Below are positions 24,616 through 32,694 of a stretch of DNA of 54,098 bases, piece after piece. This DNA comes from Solimonas sp047605265 (GTDB lineage: Bacteria; Pseudomonadota; Gammaproteobacteria; Nevskiales; Nevskiaceae). Both the position numbers and the translations under genes were made by a program. The number at the start of each line of letters is the position of its first letter. The first letter of the stretch is position 1. The notes beneath the pieces were generated by a model, which saw nothing but the letters and a program-made list of their open reading frames with translations, did not search any database and was not told the origin of the DNA. The stretch is taken from positions 1-54,098 of the forward strand of contig JASGFY010000014.1 of assembly GCA_047605265.1 (NCBI GenBank), in the 5' to 3' direction.

Positions 24616-24966
24616 TCAGTGCGGGTGCGGGTCGTCGCGATGGCCACGGTCGTGGCGGTCGGCCACCCAGTGGCCCGGCGCGTAATGCCAGTTCGGTCCG
24701 CGCTGCACCCAGTGATCCGCCGTCCAGTGATAGCCCAGCCGCGCGTGCAGCCAGCGGCCATCGACCCAGATGTGACGGTGGCCGTCCCAGCGCCAGAAGC
24801 CTGGCGCGTAGATATAGCCCGGACGCGGTACCGGCGCGACCACGACGCGCTGCGCCGGCGGTCCGACATTGATGTCGACGCCGACCGCGACGGCGGCCTG
24901 CGACGCGAGCGGCGCCAGCGCGGCGCCGGCCAGGGAAAAAGCGATCAAAGCTTTCTTGATGGACAT
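24616..24966 (-). CDS. exported YXWGXW repeat protein
   Basis: A 116-residue small exported protein. A clear signal peptide (MSIKKALIAFSLAGAALAPL, cleavage after SQA) is followed by aromatic repeats (YAPGFWRWDGHRHIWVDGRW, GYHWTADHWVQRGPNWHYAPGHW) of the YXWGXW/WXXGXW type, and a His/Asp-rich tail. AGGAGG precedes the ATG. Related proteins are periplasmic or envelope proteins of unknown function, often induced by envelope stress. The His-rich tail (DRHDRGHRDDPHPH) might bind metal. Confidence 0.85.
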   Translation of the reverse strand: MSIKKALIAFSLAGAALAPLASQAAVAVGVDINVGPPAQRVVVAPVPRPGYIYAPGFWRWDGHRHIWVDGRWLHARLGYHWTADHWVQRGPNWHYAPGHWVADRHDRGHRDDPHPH

Positions 24967-25177
24967 GGCAGCCTCCTGAGACTGTCGTTCGGGCGGCGCG
25001 CGATGCGCCGGCCTTGCGATCCATCTTCGGCCGGCGCGCTGAGCGTCGACTGAAAAGCGCGTAAAGAAAAGTAAAGGCCGCGATGACGTTCCGCGCGCCG
25101 CGACGCTTTTCTTCGGCTCCGCCGCCGCGCTGCCGTAGCGACGACGGCGGAAGGGTGCGTGCGGACTCGCGCGAAGC

Positions 25178-25933
25178 TCAGGTGTGGCGGCCGGCCCAGT
25201 CCCGCGCGAACTGGCGCGCGACGCGGCCGGAGCGCGACGCGCGGTTCAGCGCCCAGCGCAGCGCCGATTTCTCGGTCTCCTCGTCCCAGGCCGAGTGGCC
25301 GAGCTTGGCGAGGTGCAGGCGCACGACGTCGAGATACTGGTCCTGCGTGAACGGCAGGAAGCTCAGCCAAAGGCCGAAGCGCTCGGACAGCGAGATCTTT
25401 TCCTCGCTCGACTCGCCTGGATGCAGCTCGTCGTCGACCCAGTGGTACTCGGCGTTGTCCTGCTTGGCCTGCGGCATCAGGTAGCGGCGGTTCGAGGTCG
25501 CGTAGATCAGCACGTTGTCGGGCGGTTCCTCGATGCCGCCGTCGAGCGCGGTCTTCAGCGCCGTCAGCGCCGGATCGCTGGACGACACCGAGAAGTCGTC
25601 GACGTAGAGGATGAAGCGCTCGTCGCGATCGCGCAGCGGCGCGACGACATCCGGCAGGTCGATCAGATCGTGCGCGGACAGCTCGACGAGCCGCAGGCCG
25701 CGCGGCGCGAACGCGTGCAGCACCGCCTTGACGATCGACGACTTGCCGGTGCCGCGCGAGCCGGTCAGCAGCACGTGGTTCGCGGGTTTGCCTTCGACGA
25801 ACTGTCGGGTGTTCTGAACGATCAGCGCCTTCTGCCGCTCAATGCCGAGCAGATCGTCGAGCCTGACGGTGTGAATGAATTCGATCGGCTTGAGCTGCCG
25901 GTCGTGCCAGCGATAGGCGAGGTGCGTGCTCAT
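25178..25933 (-). CDS. AAA ATPase of the DUF815 family
   Basis: A 251-residue predicted P-loop ATPase. Walker A is GSRGTGKSSIVKA, Walker B is RFILYVDDFS, and sensor-1 is NVLIYATSNRR. An N-terminal LDDLLGIERQK segment precedes the core. Proteins of this family are widespread and uncharacterised; some are annotated as DnaA-like or recombination-associated ATPases. The ATG at 25933 is chosen from the conserved MSTHLAYRWHDRQ start, though its ribosome-binding site is weak and the frame opens to 26095. It follows ettA on the same strand, beyond a strong terminator. Confidence 0.82.
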   Translation of the reverse strand: MSTHLAYRWHDRQLKPIEFIHTVRLDDLLGIERQKALIVQNTRQFVEGKPANHVLLTGSRGTGKSSIVKAVLHAFAPRGLRLVELSAHDLIDLPDVVAPLRDRDERFILYVDDFSVSSSDPALTALKTALDGGIEEPPDNVLIYATSNRRYLMPQAKQDNAEYHWVDDELHPGESSEEKISLSERFGLWLSFLPFTQDQYLDVVRLHLAKLGHSAWDEETEKSALRWALNRASRSGRVARQFARDWAGRHT

Positions 25934-26080
25934 CGTGAGGTTGGTGATGGATCGGGCGGTGTTCACGGCCGGCCCTCCGGCGGCCGCTGCGCATCGTACG
26001 TCGCCGTCCGCCGCCTGTCCCGCGTCGGGCGGACAGCTTCGTTCGCGCATGGGACAGCGCGGGATCGGCGGTGGACGTGC

Positions 26081-26115
26081 AAAGGGCGGCGGCACGCTGC
26101 GACGTGCCGCCGCCC
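26081..26115 (-). terminator. intrinsic terminator of ettA
   Basis: A perfect 12-bp stem (GGGCGGCGGCAC / GTGCCGCCGCCC) with an 8-nt loop, followed on the minus strand by TTTGC, 14 nt after the ettA stop. Confidence 0.75.
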
Positions 26116-26128
26116 CGAGCGTAAACGG

Positions 26129-27793
26129 TCACGCCAGCTTCTTGTGCCGGTGGCGCCGGTTGACGCCCGGTTCGCTGCCGGTGCGGCGGCGGAAGTCGTC
26201 TTCGTACTCGCGGTAGTTGCCTTCGTGCCAGACCACCTCGCCGGAATCCTCGAAGGCGAGGATGTGCGTGGCGACACGGTCGAGGAACCAGCGGTCGTGC
26301 GAGATCACCAGTGCGTTGCCGGGGAAGTCGAGGATGGCTTCCTCGAGCGCGCGCAGGGTTTCGACATCGAGGTCGTTGGTCGGTTCGTCGAGCAACACGA
26401 CGTTGCCGCCCTGCAGCAGCATCTTCGCCAGGTGCACGCGGTTGCGTTCGCCGCCCGACAGTTCCTTGAGGCGTTTCTGCTGCGCTTCGCCCTTGAAGTT
26501 GAAGCGGCCGATGTAGGCGCGGCTCGGCATCTCGAAATTGCCGACGCGGACCAGATCGTTGCCGCCGGCGACTTCCTGGAACACAGTGTTGTCGCCGTTC
26601 AGCGCATCGCGGCTCTGGTCGACGTAGGCGAACTTCACGGTATCGCCGACGCTGATCTCGCCATGGTAGTCCTGGTCCTGGCCGGTCAGCATCTTGAACA
26701 GCGTGGTCTTGCCCATGCCGTTGGCGCCGATGATGCCGACGATGGCGCCGCGCGGCACCGAGAAGCTGACGCCCTGATACAGCGTGCGGTCGCCGAACTT
26801 CTTCGAGAGGTTCTTGACCTCGATGACCTTGTCGCCGAGACGCGGACCCGGCGGGATGTACAGTTCCTTGGTCTCGCTGCGCTTCTGGTATTCCTGCGAC
26901 GCCAGTTCCTCGAAGGCCTTGATGCGCGCCTTGCTCTTGGCCTGGCGGCCTTTCGGGTTCTTGCGCACCCATTCGAGCTCTTCCTTCATCGCCTTGGCGC
27001 GCGCGTCTTCGGCCTTCTGCTCGTTCTCGTGGCGCTTGTCCTTCTGTTCGAGCCAGCTCGAATAGTTGCCCTGCCACGGAATGCCGTGACCGCGGTCGAG
27101 CTCGAGGATCCAGCCGGCGACGTTGTCGAGGAAGTAGCGGTCGTGGGTGACCGCGATGATCGTGCCGGGGAAGTCCTTGAGGAACTTCTCCAGCCAGGCA
27201 ACCGACTCGGCGTCGAGATGGTTGGTGGGCTCGTCGAGCAGGATCATGTCCGGTTTGGACAGCAGCAGGCGGCACAGCGCGACGCGGCGACGCTCGCCAC
27301 CGGACAGCTTCGTCACGTCCGCATCCCACGGCGGCAGGTTCAGCGCCTCGGCGGCCTTGTCGAGGATGACGTCGACGTTCTCGGCGTCGGCGGCGGCGAT
27401 CTTCGCCTCGAGATCGGCCTGCTTCGCGGCGAGCTTGTCGAAGTCGGCGTTCTCGTCACCGTAGGCGGCGTAGACCGCGTCGAGCTCTTCCTTCAGCTTG
27501 AGCACGTCGGAAAGCGCTTCCTCGACGTTCTGGCGCACGGTCTTGGCCGGATCGAGTTGCGGCTCCTGCGGCAGATAGCCGACCTTGAGGCCCGGCATCG
27601 GCCGCGCCTCGCCGACGATGTCCTTGTCGATGCCGGCCATGATGCGCAGCAGCGTCGACTTGCCGGCGCCGTTGTAGCCGAGCACGCCGATCTTCGCGCC
27701 GGGGAAAAACGACAACGAGATATCGCGCAGGATTTCTTTCTTCGGCGGCACGATCTTGCCGACGCGATTCATCGTGTAGACGTACTGAGACAT
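26129..27793 (-). CDS. ettA: energy-dependent translational throttle protein EttA (ABC-F)
   Basis: A 554-residue ABC-F protein with two ATP-binding domains and no membrane part. The first has Walker A GYNGAGKSTLLRIM and signature LSGGERRRVALCR. The second has GANGMGKTTLFKML, LSGGERNRVHLAKML and VLLDEPTNDLDVETLRALE. The charged linker around NEQKAEDARAKAMKEELEWV is the P-site-tRNA interaction region. EttA binds the ribosomal E site and gates elongation according to ADP/ATP. The start MSQYVYTMNRVGK at 27793 is the family start; the frame is open upstream to 27892. Confidence 0.95.
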   Translation of the reverse strand: MSQYVYTMNRVGKIVPPKKEILRDISLSFFPGAKIGVLGYNGAGKSTLLRIMAGIDKDIVGEARPMPGLKVGYLPQEPQLDPAKTVRQNVEEALSDVLKLKEELDAVYAAYGDENADFDKLAAKQADLEAKIAAADAENVDVILDKAAEALNLPPWDADVTKLSGGERRRVALCRLLLSKPDMILLDEPTNHLDAESVAWLEKFLKDFPGTIIAVTHDRYFLDNVAGWILELDRGHGIPWQGNYSSWLEQKDKRHENEQKAEDARAKAMKEELEWVRKNPKGRQAKSKARIKAFEELASQEYQKRSETKELYIPPGPRLGDKVIEVKNLSKKFGDRTLYQGVSFSVPRGAIVGIIGANGMGKTTLFKMLTGQDQDYHGEISVGDTVKFAYVDQSRDALNGDNTVFQEVAGGNDLVRVGNFEMPSRAYIGRFNFKGEAQQKRLKELSGGERNRVHLAKMLLQGGNVVLLDEPTNDLDVETLRALEEAILDFPGNALVISHDRWFLDRVATHILAFEDSGEVVWHEGNYREYEDDFRRRTGSEPGVNRRHRHKKLA

Positions 27794-27880
27794 AAGGCCC
27801 GGAAATCTCGGAAGGGGAATGCGAAAAGGACGCGGATTGTACCGAATCAATGGGGGATGAGCCCCCATGCGGAGGCCGCC

Positions 27881-28456
27881 ATGCAGGACCATAATCGCGC
27901 CGAGACCGGATCAGCCGGGGCATTATCAGCCGGGGCATTGCGCCCGTACGGATTCCTCTGCTTCGCCGCCTTTCTCGCGCTGTGCGCCGGCGTGGCGAGG
28001 GCCGAGGTTTATCGCTGTACGGTCGAAGGCATCGCGCAGTTCAGCGACCGGCCCTGCCGGGGCGGCGACGCGCCGCTGGCGGTTCCGGCGCCGAACGTCG
28101 TGCAGCCGGACGCCGGCGCGGCGCCGCTGGCCGAGCAGTACGACCGCCGCACGCGCGAGTACGGCCAGGCGCGCGCCGCCGAGGACGCGGCCTGGCGCAA
28201 GGCCTACGAAGCACGCTCGGCCGATGCCGAGCGCCAGCGCGCGGCGCGGGCGAAGCGCGAGGTGGCGCGCGGCATGAACGCCAATGACGTGCGCCGCCTG
28301 CTCGGCGAGCCGCAGAAGACGGCGACGACGAGCGGCAAGGGCGGCATGCGGGAAAGCTGGTCGTACGCCGACGAAGGCGACGGCCGCGTGACGGTGACGC
28401 TGCAGGACGGCGTGGTCAGCGACGTGCGGCGCAGCGGCGGCAGGAAGAAACGATGA
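27881..28456 (+). CDS. exported DUF4124-domain protein
   Basis: A 191-residue protein with a signal peptide after a short charged stretch (hydrophobic FLCFAAFLALCAGVARA). It then has a DUF4124 segment (EVYRCTVEGIAQFSDRPC), a Lys/Arg/Ala-rich coiled middle (RTREYGQARAAEDAAWRKAY) and a C-terminal BamE-like module (VARGMNANDVRRLLGEPQK, then DGRVTVTLQDGVVSDV). It is probably periplasmic; the function is unknown. GGAGG lies 6-7 nt upstream of the ATG at 27881; an in-frame ATG at 27857 would add 8 residues. Divergent from ettA, it lies 7 nt upstream of the threonine ammonia-lyase gene, so the two are probably co-transcribed. Confidence 0.8.
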   Translation: MQDHNRAETGSAGALSAGALRPYGFLCFAAFLALCAGVARAEVYRCTVEGIAQFSDRPCRGGDAPLAVPAPNVVQPDAGAAPLAEQYDRRTREYGQARAAEDAAWRKAYEARSADAERQRAARAKREVARGMNANDVRRLLGEPQKTATTSGKGGMRESWSYADEGDGRVTVTLQDGVVSDVRRSGGRKKR

Positions 28457-28463
28457 GGAACGC

Positions 28464-29711
28464 ATGACGATGGATGCTCGCGCTTTGCCGGTTTCGTTCG
28501 ACGACGTGCGCCGCGCGGCGCAGATGATCGAAGGGCAGGTCGAGCGCACACCGTGCACGCGCTCGCGCGTGCTGTCGAAGATCATCGGCGCGGACGTCTG
28601 GATCAAGTTCGAGAACTTCCAGTTCACGGCCTCGTTCAAGGAGCGTGGCGCGCTGAACAAGCTGCTGAGCCTGAGCGAAGCCGAGCGCGCCGCCGGCGTC
28701 GCGGCGATGTCGGCCGGCAATCACGCGCAGGGTGTCGCCTATCACGCGACCCGGCTCGGCATCAGAAGCGTGATCGTCATGCCGGCCAATACGCCATTCA
28801 CCAAGGTGCGCAACACGCGCGAGCTTGGCGGCGAGGTGATCCTGCGCGGCGAGACGCTGGCCGATGCGCAGGAGTTTCTGAGCACGGAGCTGATCGGCAA
28901 GCGCGGCATGACGCTGGTCCATCCGTTCGACGATCCGTACGTGATCGCCGGCCAAGGCACGATCGCGCTGGAAATGCTCGAACAGGCGCCGGCGCTGGAC
29001 ACGCTGATCGTGCCGATCGGCGGCGGCGGCCTGATCGCCGGCATGGCGATCGCCGCGCACGGCATCGCGCCGGATCTGCGCGTCGTCGGCGTCGAGTCGG
29101 CGGCCTATCCGTCGGCGTACGCGGCACTGCAGAACGATCTGTCGCTGGTCAAGGGCGGCCAGACGATCGCCGAAGGCATCGCCGTCAAGCACATCGGAAA
29201 GCTGACGCTGGCGGTGGTCCGCGAGCACGTCGCCGAACTGGCGCGCGTCGACGAGGCGGCGATCGAGCGCGCGATCGGCCTGTTCGCGGCGATCGAGAAG
29301 GTTATCGCCGAAGGTGCCGGCGCGACGGGTCTGGCCGCGCTGCTGTCCGACCCGGCGCGCTACGCTGGCCGCAAGGTCGGTCTCGTCGTGTCCGGCGGCA
29401 ACATCGACACGCGCCTGCTGGCCTCGGTGCTGTTGCGCCAGCTGGTCAACGAATCGCGGCTGATCTCGCTGTCGATCGACATCGAGGACCGCCCCGGCTT
29501 TCTCGCTCGCGTCGCCGGCCGCATCGGCGAGTCGGGCGGCAACATCATCCAGGTCCACCACGAGCGCCTGCACCGTGGCCACGCAAAAAACGCCACGCTC
29601 GAAGTGATGGTGGAGGCGCAGGACGAGCCGCATGCGCGGCAGATCTTCGACGATCTGGCCGCGCACGGCTTCGTCGTGCGCAAGGGCACCGGCGGCATGG
29701 AATTCGATTAG
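28464..29711 (+). CDS. threonine ammonia-lyase with C-terminal ACT domain
   Basis: A 415-residue PLP enzyme that deaminates threonine (and serine) to 2-oxobutyrate. The PLP lysine is Lys59 in FTASFKERGALNK, and the phosphate-binding loop is VPIGGGGLIAGMA. Residues from about 340 form a single ACT domain (SLSIDIEDRPGFLARVAGRI), the layout of TdcB/catabolic-type and short biosynthetic enzymes rather than the two-ACT IlvA. The ATG at 28464 has GAGGAA upstream. Whether it supplies isoleucine synthesis or catabolism is open. Confidence 0.92.
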   Translation: MTMDARALPVSFDDVRRAAQMIEGQVERTPCTRSRVLSKIIGADVWIKFENFQFTASFKERGALNKLLSLSEAERAAGVAAMSAGNHAQGVAYHATRLGIRSVIVMPANTPFTKVRNTRELGGEVILRGETLADAQEFLSTELIGKRGMTLVHPFDDPYVIAGQGTIALEMLEQAPALDTLIVPIGGGGLIAGMAIAAHGIAPDLRVVGVESAAYPSAYAALQNDLSLVKGGQTIAEGIAVKHIGKLTLAVVREHVAELARVDEAAIERAIGLFAAIEKVIAEGAGATGLAALLSDPARYAGRKVGLVVSGGNIDTRLLASVLLRQLVNESRLISLSIDIEDRPGFLARVAGRIGESGGNIIQVHHERLHRGHAKNATLEVMVEAQDEPHARQIFDDLAAHGFVVRKGTGGMEFD

Positions 29712-29764
29712 CGCGTTCGCGCGCCGTCGCCGACAATGCGGGTTCCGGCGCCGGAGTCCGTGGC

Positions 29765-30238
29765 ATGAGCAAGCGTCCGTTGAACCTCTTCGAATCGGCG
29801 ATCAGCCGCGCACGCGTGATCCGCCAGGGTGACATCACGCAGGTCGTCATCGACGGCAGCGGCGCCTTCGTGACGTTCACGCAGGAATTCCGGCAGGCGC
29901 AGAAATGGGCGTCGCCGAAGACGGCCACCGGCAACATGATCACGGACCGCGGCCGCTTCTTCGAGCAGATCGGCACGCTGATCTCGCGGCCCGGCAGCAT
30001 GGTCAGCACGCGCGGCCACGGCAAGTCCGTCGAGATGCTCGCGCGCAAGATGCTGCAGGCCGGCTACGACATCGGCGAATGGATGCTGCCGCCCGAGCTC
30101 AAGGATCTGGCGACCGCGCATCTGAGGTCGGTCCCGAAGCCGCAGAAGGCGGCCGGCCAGGCCGCTGCCGAGCCGCCCGCCGCGCCTGGGCCGGTGCCGC
30201 CGCCGCCCGACGACGACACGCCGCCGTGGCTGCGCTGA
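29765..30238 (+). CDS. conserved-looking hypothetical protein, 157 aa
   Basis: I do not recognise this family. The ATG at 29765 has GGAGTC about 6-11 nt upstream. The first 120 residues look folded: MSKRPLNLFESAISRARVIR, ITQVVIDGSGAFVTFTQEFR, ITDRGRFFEQIGTLISRPGSM, VEMLARKMLQAGYDIGEWML. There is no signal peptide or membrane segment. The tail is Ala/Pro-rich, ends PPPPDDDTPPWLR and is probably disordered. It lies 53 nt after the threonine ammonia-lyase gene and is convergent with an MFS gene. Codon use matches its neighbours, so it is likely a real native gene. Confidence 0.7.
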   Translation: MSKRPLNLFESAISRARVIRQGDITQVVIDGSGAFVTFTQEFRQAQKWASPKTATGNMITDRGRFFEQIGTLISRPGSMVSTRGHGKSVEMLARKMLQAGYDIGEWMLPPELKDLATAHLRSVPKPQKAAGQAAAEPPAAPGPVPPPPDDDTPPWLR

Positions 30239-30295
30239 ATGGCCCAGGCCGGAGCCGGTCCGGGCCTCAGCCGGCCCCGGGACGCCGCTCGGGAG

Positions 30296-31471
30296 CTATG
30301 GGCGGTGACGCGCGGTGCGGGCGTGATGGCGGAAGCCGCGCCGGCCGAGCGCGACGCAGAACACGCCGGTGAACGCGATCAGCGCGATGACGCCGGGCCA
30401 GCCGAACGCCGTCCACAGCGGCGCCGGCAGCACGCCGCCGGCGCTGCCGCCGAGGTAGTAGCAGGTCACGTAGAGTCCGACCGCCGTGCCGCGCGCCGCC
30501 GGCATCGCTTCGCCGACGAAGGTCGTCGCCGCCGTCTGCGCGAAGAACAGGCCGGCCGAGAACAGCGTCAGGCCGGCGATGACGGCCGGCAGCGACGGCG
30601 CGAGCGTGATCAGCAGGCCGGCGATGGCAGCGGTCCAGGCCGCCGCCAGCACGCGTTCGTAGCCGTAGCGGTTCAGCAGGCGCCCGGACAGCGGCGTCGT
30701 CAGCATGCTGAGCAGGTAGACGACGAAGATGCCGGACAGCCCGGCGGGTCCGAGGCCGAACGGCGGTTCGGCCAGCCTCAGCGAGACGTACGTGAACGCC
30801 GCGACCAGTGAGAACAGCAGCGCGAAGCCGGCGGCGTAGACGCCGCGCAACGCGGGATCGGCGAACAGATGATGGAAGTGCACCGGCGCCGTCGCGGCCT
30901 GGCGCGGTTTCGGCGCGTCCGGCGCGAGCCAGGCGCGGATCAGGACCGCCAGCACGAGCTGCAGCGCGGCGAGCGCGGCGAAGGCCCAGCGCCAGCCGGC
31001 GAACTCGGCGACGAGGCCGGACAGCAGCCTTCCGCAGAAGCCGCCGCCGATGGTGCCGGCGACGTACAGCGCCGTGACCGGCCGCGCTTCGCGCGGCGGC
31101 CACCGCTCGGCGGTGTAGGCGACGGTGACGGCGAACACGCCGGGCAGGGCGAGCCCTTCGAGTAGGCGCGCCGCGATCAGCAGCGCCGGCGTCGGCGCGA
31201 GTGCCGACAGCACGCTGGGAATCGCCGCGAGGAATGCCGCGAGCACGATGACGCGATGGCGGCCGAAGCGATCGCCGAGACGTCCCATGAACGGGGCGGC
31301 GAGCGCGACGCCGGCGGTGCCGGCCGAGACGATCGCGCCGGCCATCGCCGCGCCCATCGTCTTGCCGGGGCCGGCGAAATGGCGCAGCAGGGGTAACAAC
31401 GACTGCGGAGCGTACAGCGGGACGAAAGCGGCGGCGCCGCACAGACAGACGGCAAGACGGCGGCGGTCCAT
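30296..31471 (-). CDS. MFS transporter (drug/arabinose-efflux-like)
   Basis: A 391-residue major facilitator with about 12 hydrophobic segments. The loop 2-3 signature GRLGDRFGRHRVIVLAAF is present, and the second half repeats it weakly (GRLLNRYGYERVL). The family of YnfM/inner-membrane efflux carriers has this length and the early LYAPQSLLPLL helix. The substrate cannot be read. The ATG at 31471 is chosen as the first Met before the basic MDRRRLAVCL start; the ribosome-binding site is weak. It is divergent from the D-lactate dehydrogenase gene. Confidence 0.88.
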   Translation of the reverse strand: MDRRRLAVCLCGAAAFVPLYAPQSLLPLLRHFAGPGKTMGAAMAGAIVSAGTAGVALAAPFMGRLGDRFGRHRVIVLAAFLAAIPSVLSALAPTPALLIAARLLEGLALPGVFAVTVAYTAERWPPREARPVTALYVAGTIGGGFCGRLLSGLVAEFAGWRWAFAALAALQLVLAVLIRAWLAPDAPKPRQAATAPVHFHHLFADPALRGVYAAGFALLFSLVAAFTYVSLRLAEPPFGLGPAGLSGIFVVYLLSMLTTPLSGRLLNRYGYERVLAAAWTAAIAGLLITLAPSLPAVIAGLTLFSAGLFFAQTAATTFVGEAMPAARGTAVGLYVTCYYLGGSAGGVLPAPLWTAFGWPGVIALIAFTGVFCVALGRRGFRHHARTARHRP

Positions 31472-31637
31472 CGGAATTCGGATTCGGACGCGGGGTTCGG
31501 AGGCGGCGCGCACGGTACGCCGCGCCGGCAGCGATGTCCAATGCGGCCCGCCGCGTGCGACGAAACGATCGGTCCGGCTGCCCCATCGGGCATGATCGCT
31601 GCATCTGCCGCCGCAGGATCCGAACGGGAGTCCGCCG

Positions 31638-32663
31638 ATGCGTGTTTTTTTCTTCAGCGCCCGCGACTACGACCGGCGCTCGTTCGCCGAGGCCGGCGGC
31701 GCGCACGCGTTGCAGTTCATCGAGGCGCGGCTGTCGGCGGCCACGGCCCCGCTGGCCGCCGGATATCCGGCGATCTGCACGTTCGTCAACGACGTGCTCG
31801 ACGCGACGATGCTCGAGCGGCTCGCGGCCCAGGGCCTGCGTTATGTCGCGCTGCGCTGCGCCGGCTTCAATCAGGTCGATCTGCGGGCGGCCGAGTGCTG
31901 CGGCATTGCCGTCGCGCGCGTGCCGGCCTATTCGCCGCACGCGGTCGCCGAGCACGCGGCCGGTCTGATTCTGACGCTGAACCGCAAGTTCCACCGGGCG
32001 TACAACCGCACCCGCGAGGACAACTTCCTGCTCGACGGGCTCGAGGGCTTCGATCTCTACGGCAAGACCGTCGGCGTCATCGGCGCCGGGCGGATCGGCG
32101 CCGCCTTCGTGCGCATCATGCTCGGCTTCGGCTGCCGTGTGCTGGTTTTCGACCCGCTCGTGCAGGATCGAGCGCTGCAGGCGGCCGGCGCGTCGTTCGT
32201 CGCGCTCGACGCCGTGCTCGCCCAGGCCGACGTTGTGTCACTGCACTGTCCGCTGACGCCGGACTCGCATCACCTGATCGATGCCGCGGCATTGGCGCGG
32301 ATGAAGCGCGGCGCGATGCTGATCAATACCAGCCGCGGCGCGCTGCTCGATACGCGGGCGGTCGTCGCCGCGCTGAAGAGCGGTCGGCTCGGCGCGCTGG
32401 GCCTCGACGTCTACGAGCAGGAGGGCGATCTGTTCTTCGCGGACCTGTCGTCGACGATCGTCGGCGACGACGTCTTCCAGCGCCTGCTGACGTTCCCGAA
32501 CGTGATCGTCACCGGGCACCAGGCGTTTTTCACGCGCGAGGCATTGGCGGCGATCGCGCGAACCACGCTTGCCAATCTCGACGATTTCGAAGCCGGCCGG
32601 CCGTGCGCGAACCGGCTGACGGCGGCCTTGCTGTGCCCGTCGACGCGCGAAGCGGCAGATTGA
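31638..32663 (+). CDS. ldhA: D-lactate dehydrogenase (2-hydroxyacid dehydrogenase family)
   Basis: A 341-residue NAD-dependent dehydrogenase of the LdhA subgroup that reduces pyruvate to D-lactate. It has the N-terminal CAGFNQVDL, the Rossmann motif VGVIGAGRIGAAF, LHCPLTPDSHHLI, the catalytic arginine in INTSRGALLDT, the glutamate in VYEQEGDLFF, and the histidine in GHQAFFTREAL. GGGAG precedes the ATG. It stands alone between an MFS gene and a convergent TonB-dependent receptor gene. Confidence 0.92.
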   Translation: MRVFFFSARDYDRRSFAEAGGAHALQFIEARLSAATAPLAAGYPAICTFVNDVLDATMLERLAAQGLRYVALRCAGFNQVDLRAAECCGIAVARVPAYSPHAVAEHAAGLILTLNRKFHRAYNRTREDNFLLDGLEGFDLYGKTVGVIGAGRIGAAFVRIMLGFGCRVLVFDPLVQDRALQAAGASFVALDAVLAQADVVSLHCPLTPDSHHLIDAAALARMKRGAMLINTSRGALLDTRAVVAALKSGRLGALGLDVYEQEGDLFFADLSSTIVGDDVFQRLLTFPNVIVTGHQAFFTREALAAIARTTLANLDDFEAGRPCANRLTAALLCPSTREAAD

Positions 32664-32694
32664 CATCCGCCGCCCGCGCACCGCAGGCGCCGCC

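Noticed and set aside
25184..28456. A 1090-codon plus-strand open frame antisense to the DUF815 ATPase and ettA
   Set aside because: It is the complementary shadow of two well-recognised minus-strand genes in high-GC DNA; only its last part, from 27881, matches a real exported protein.
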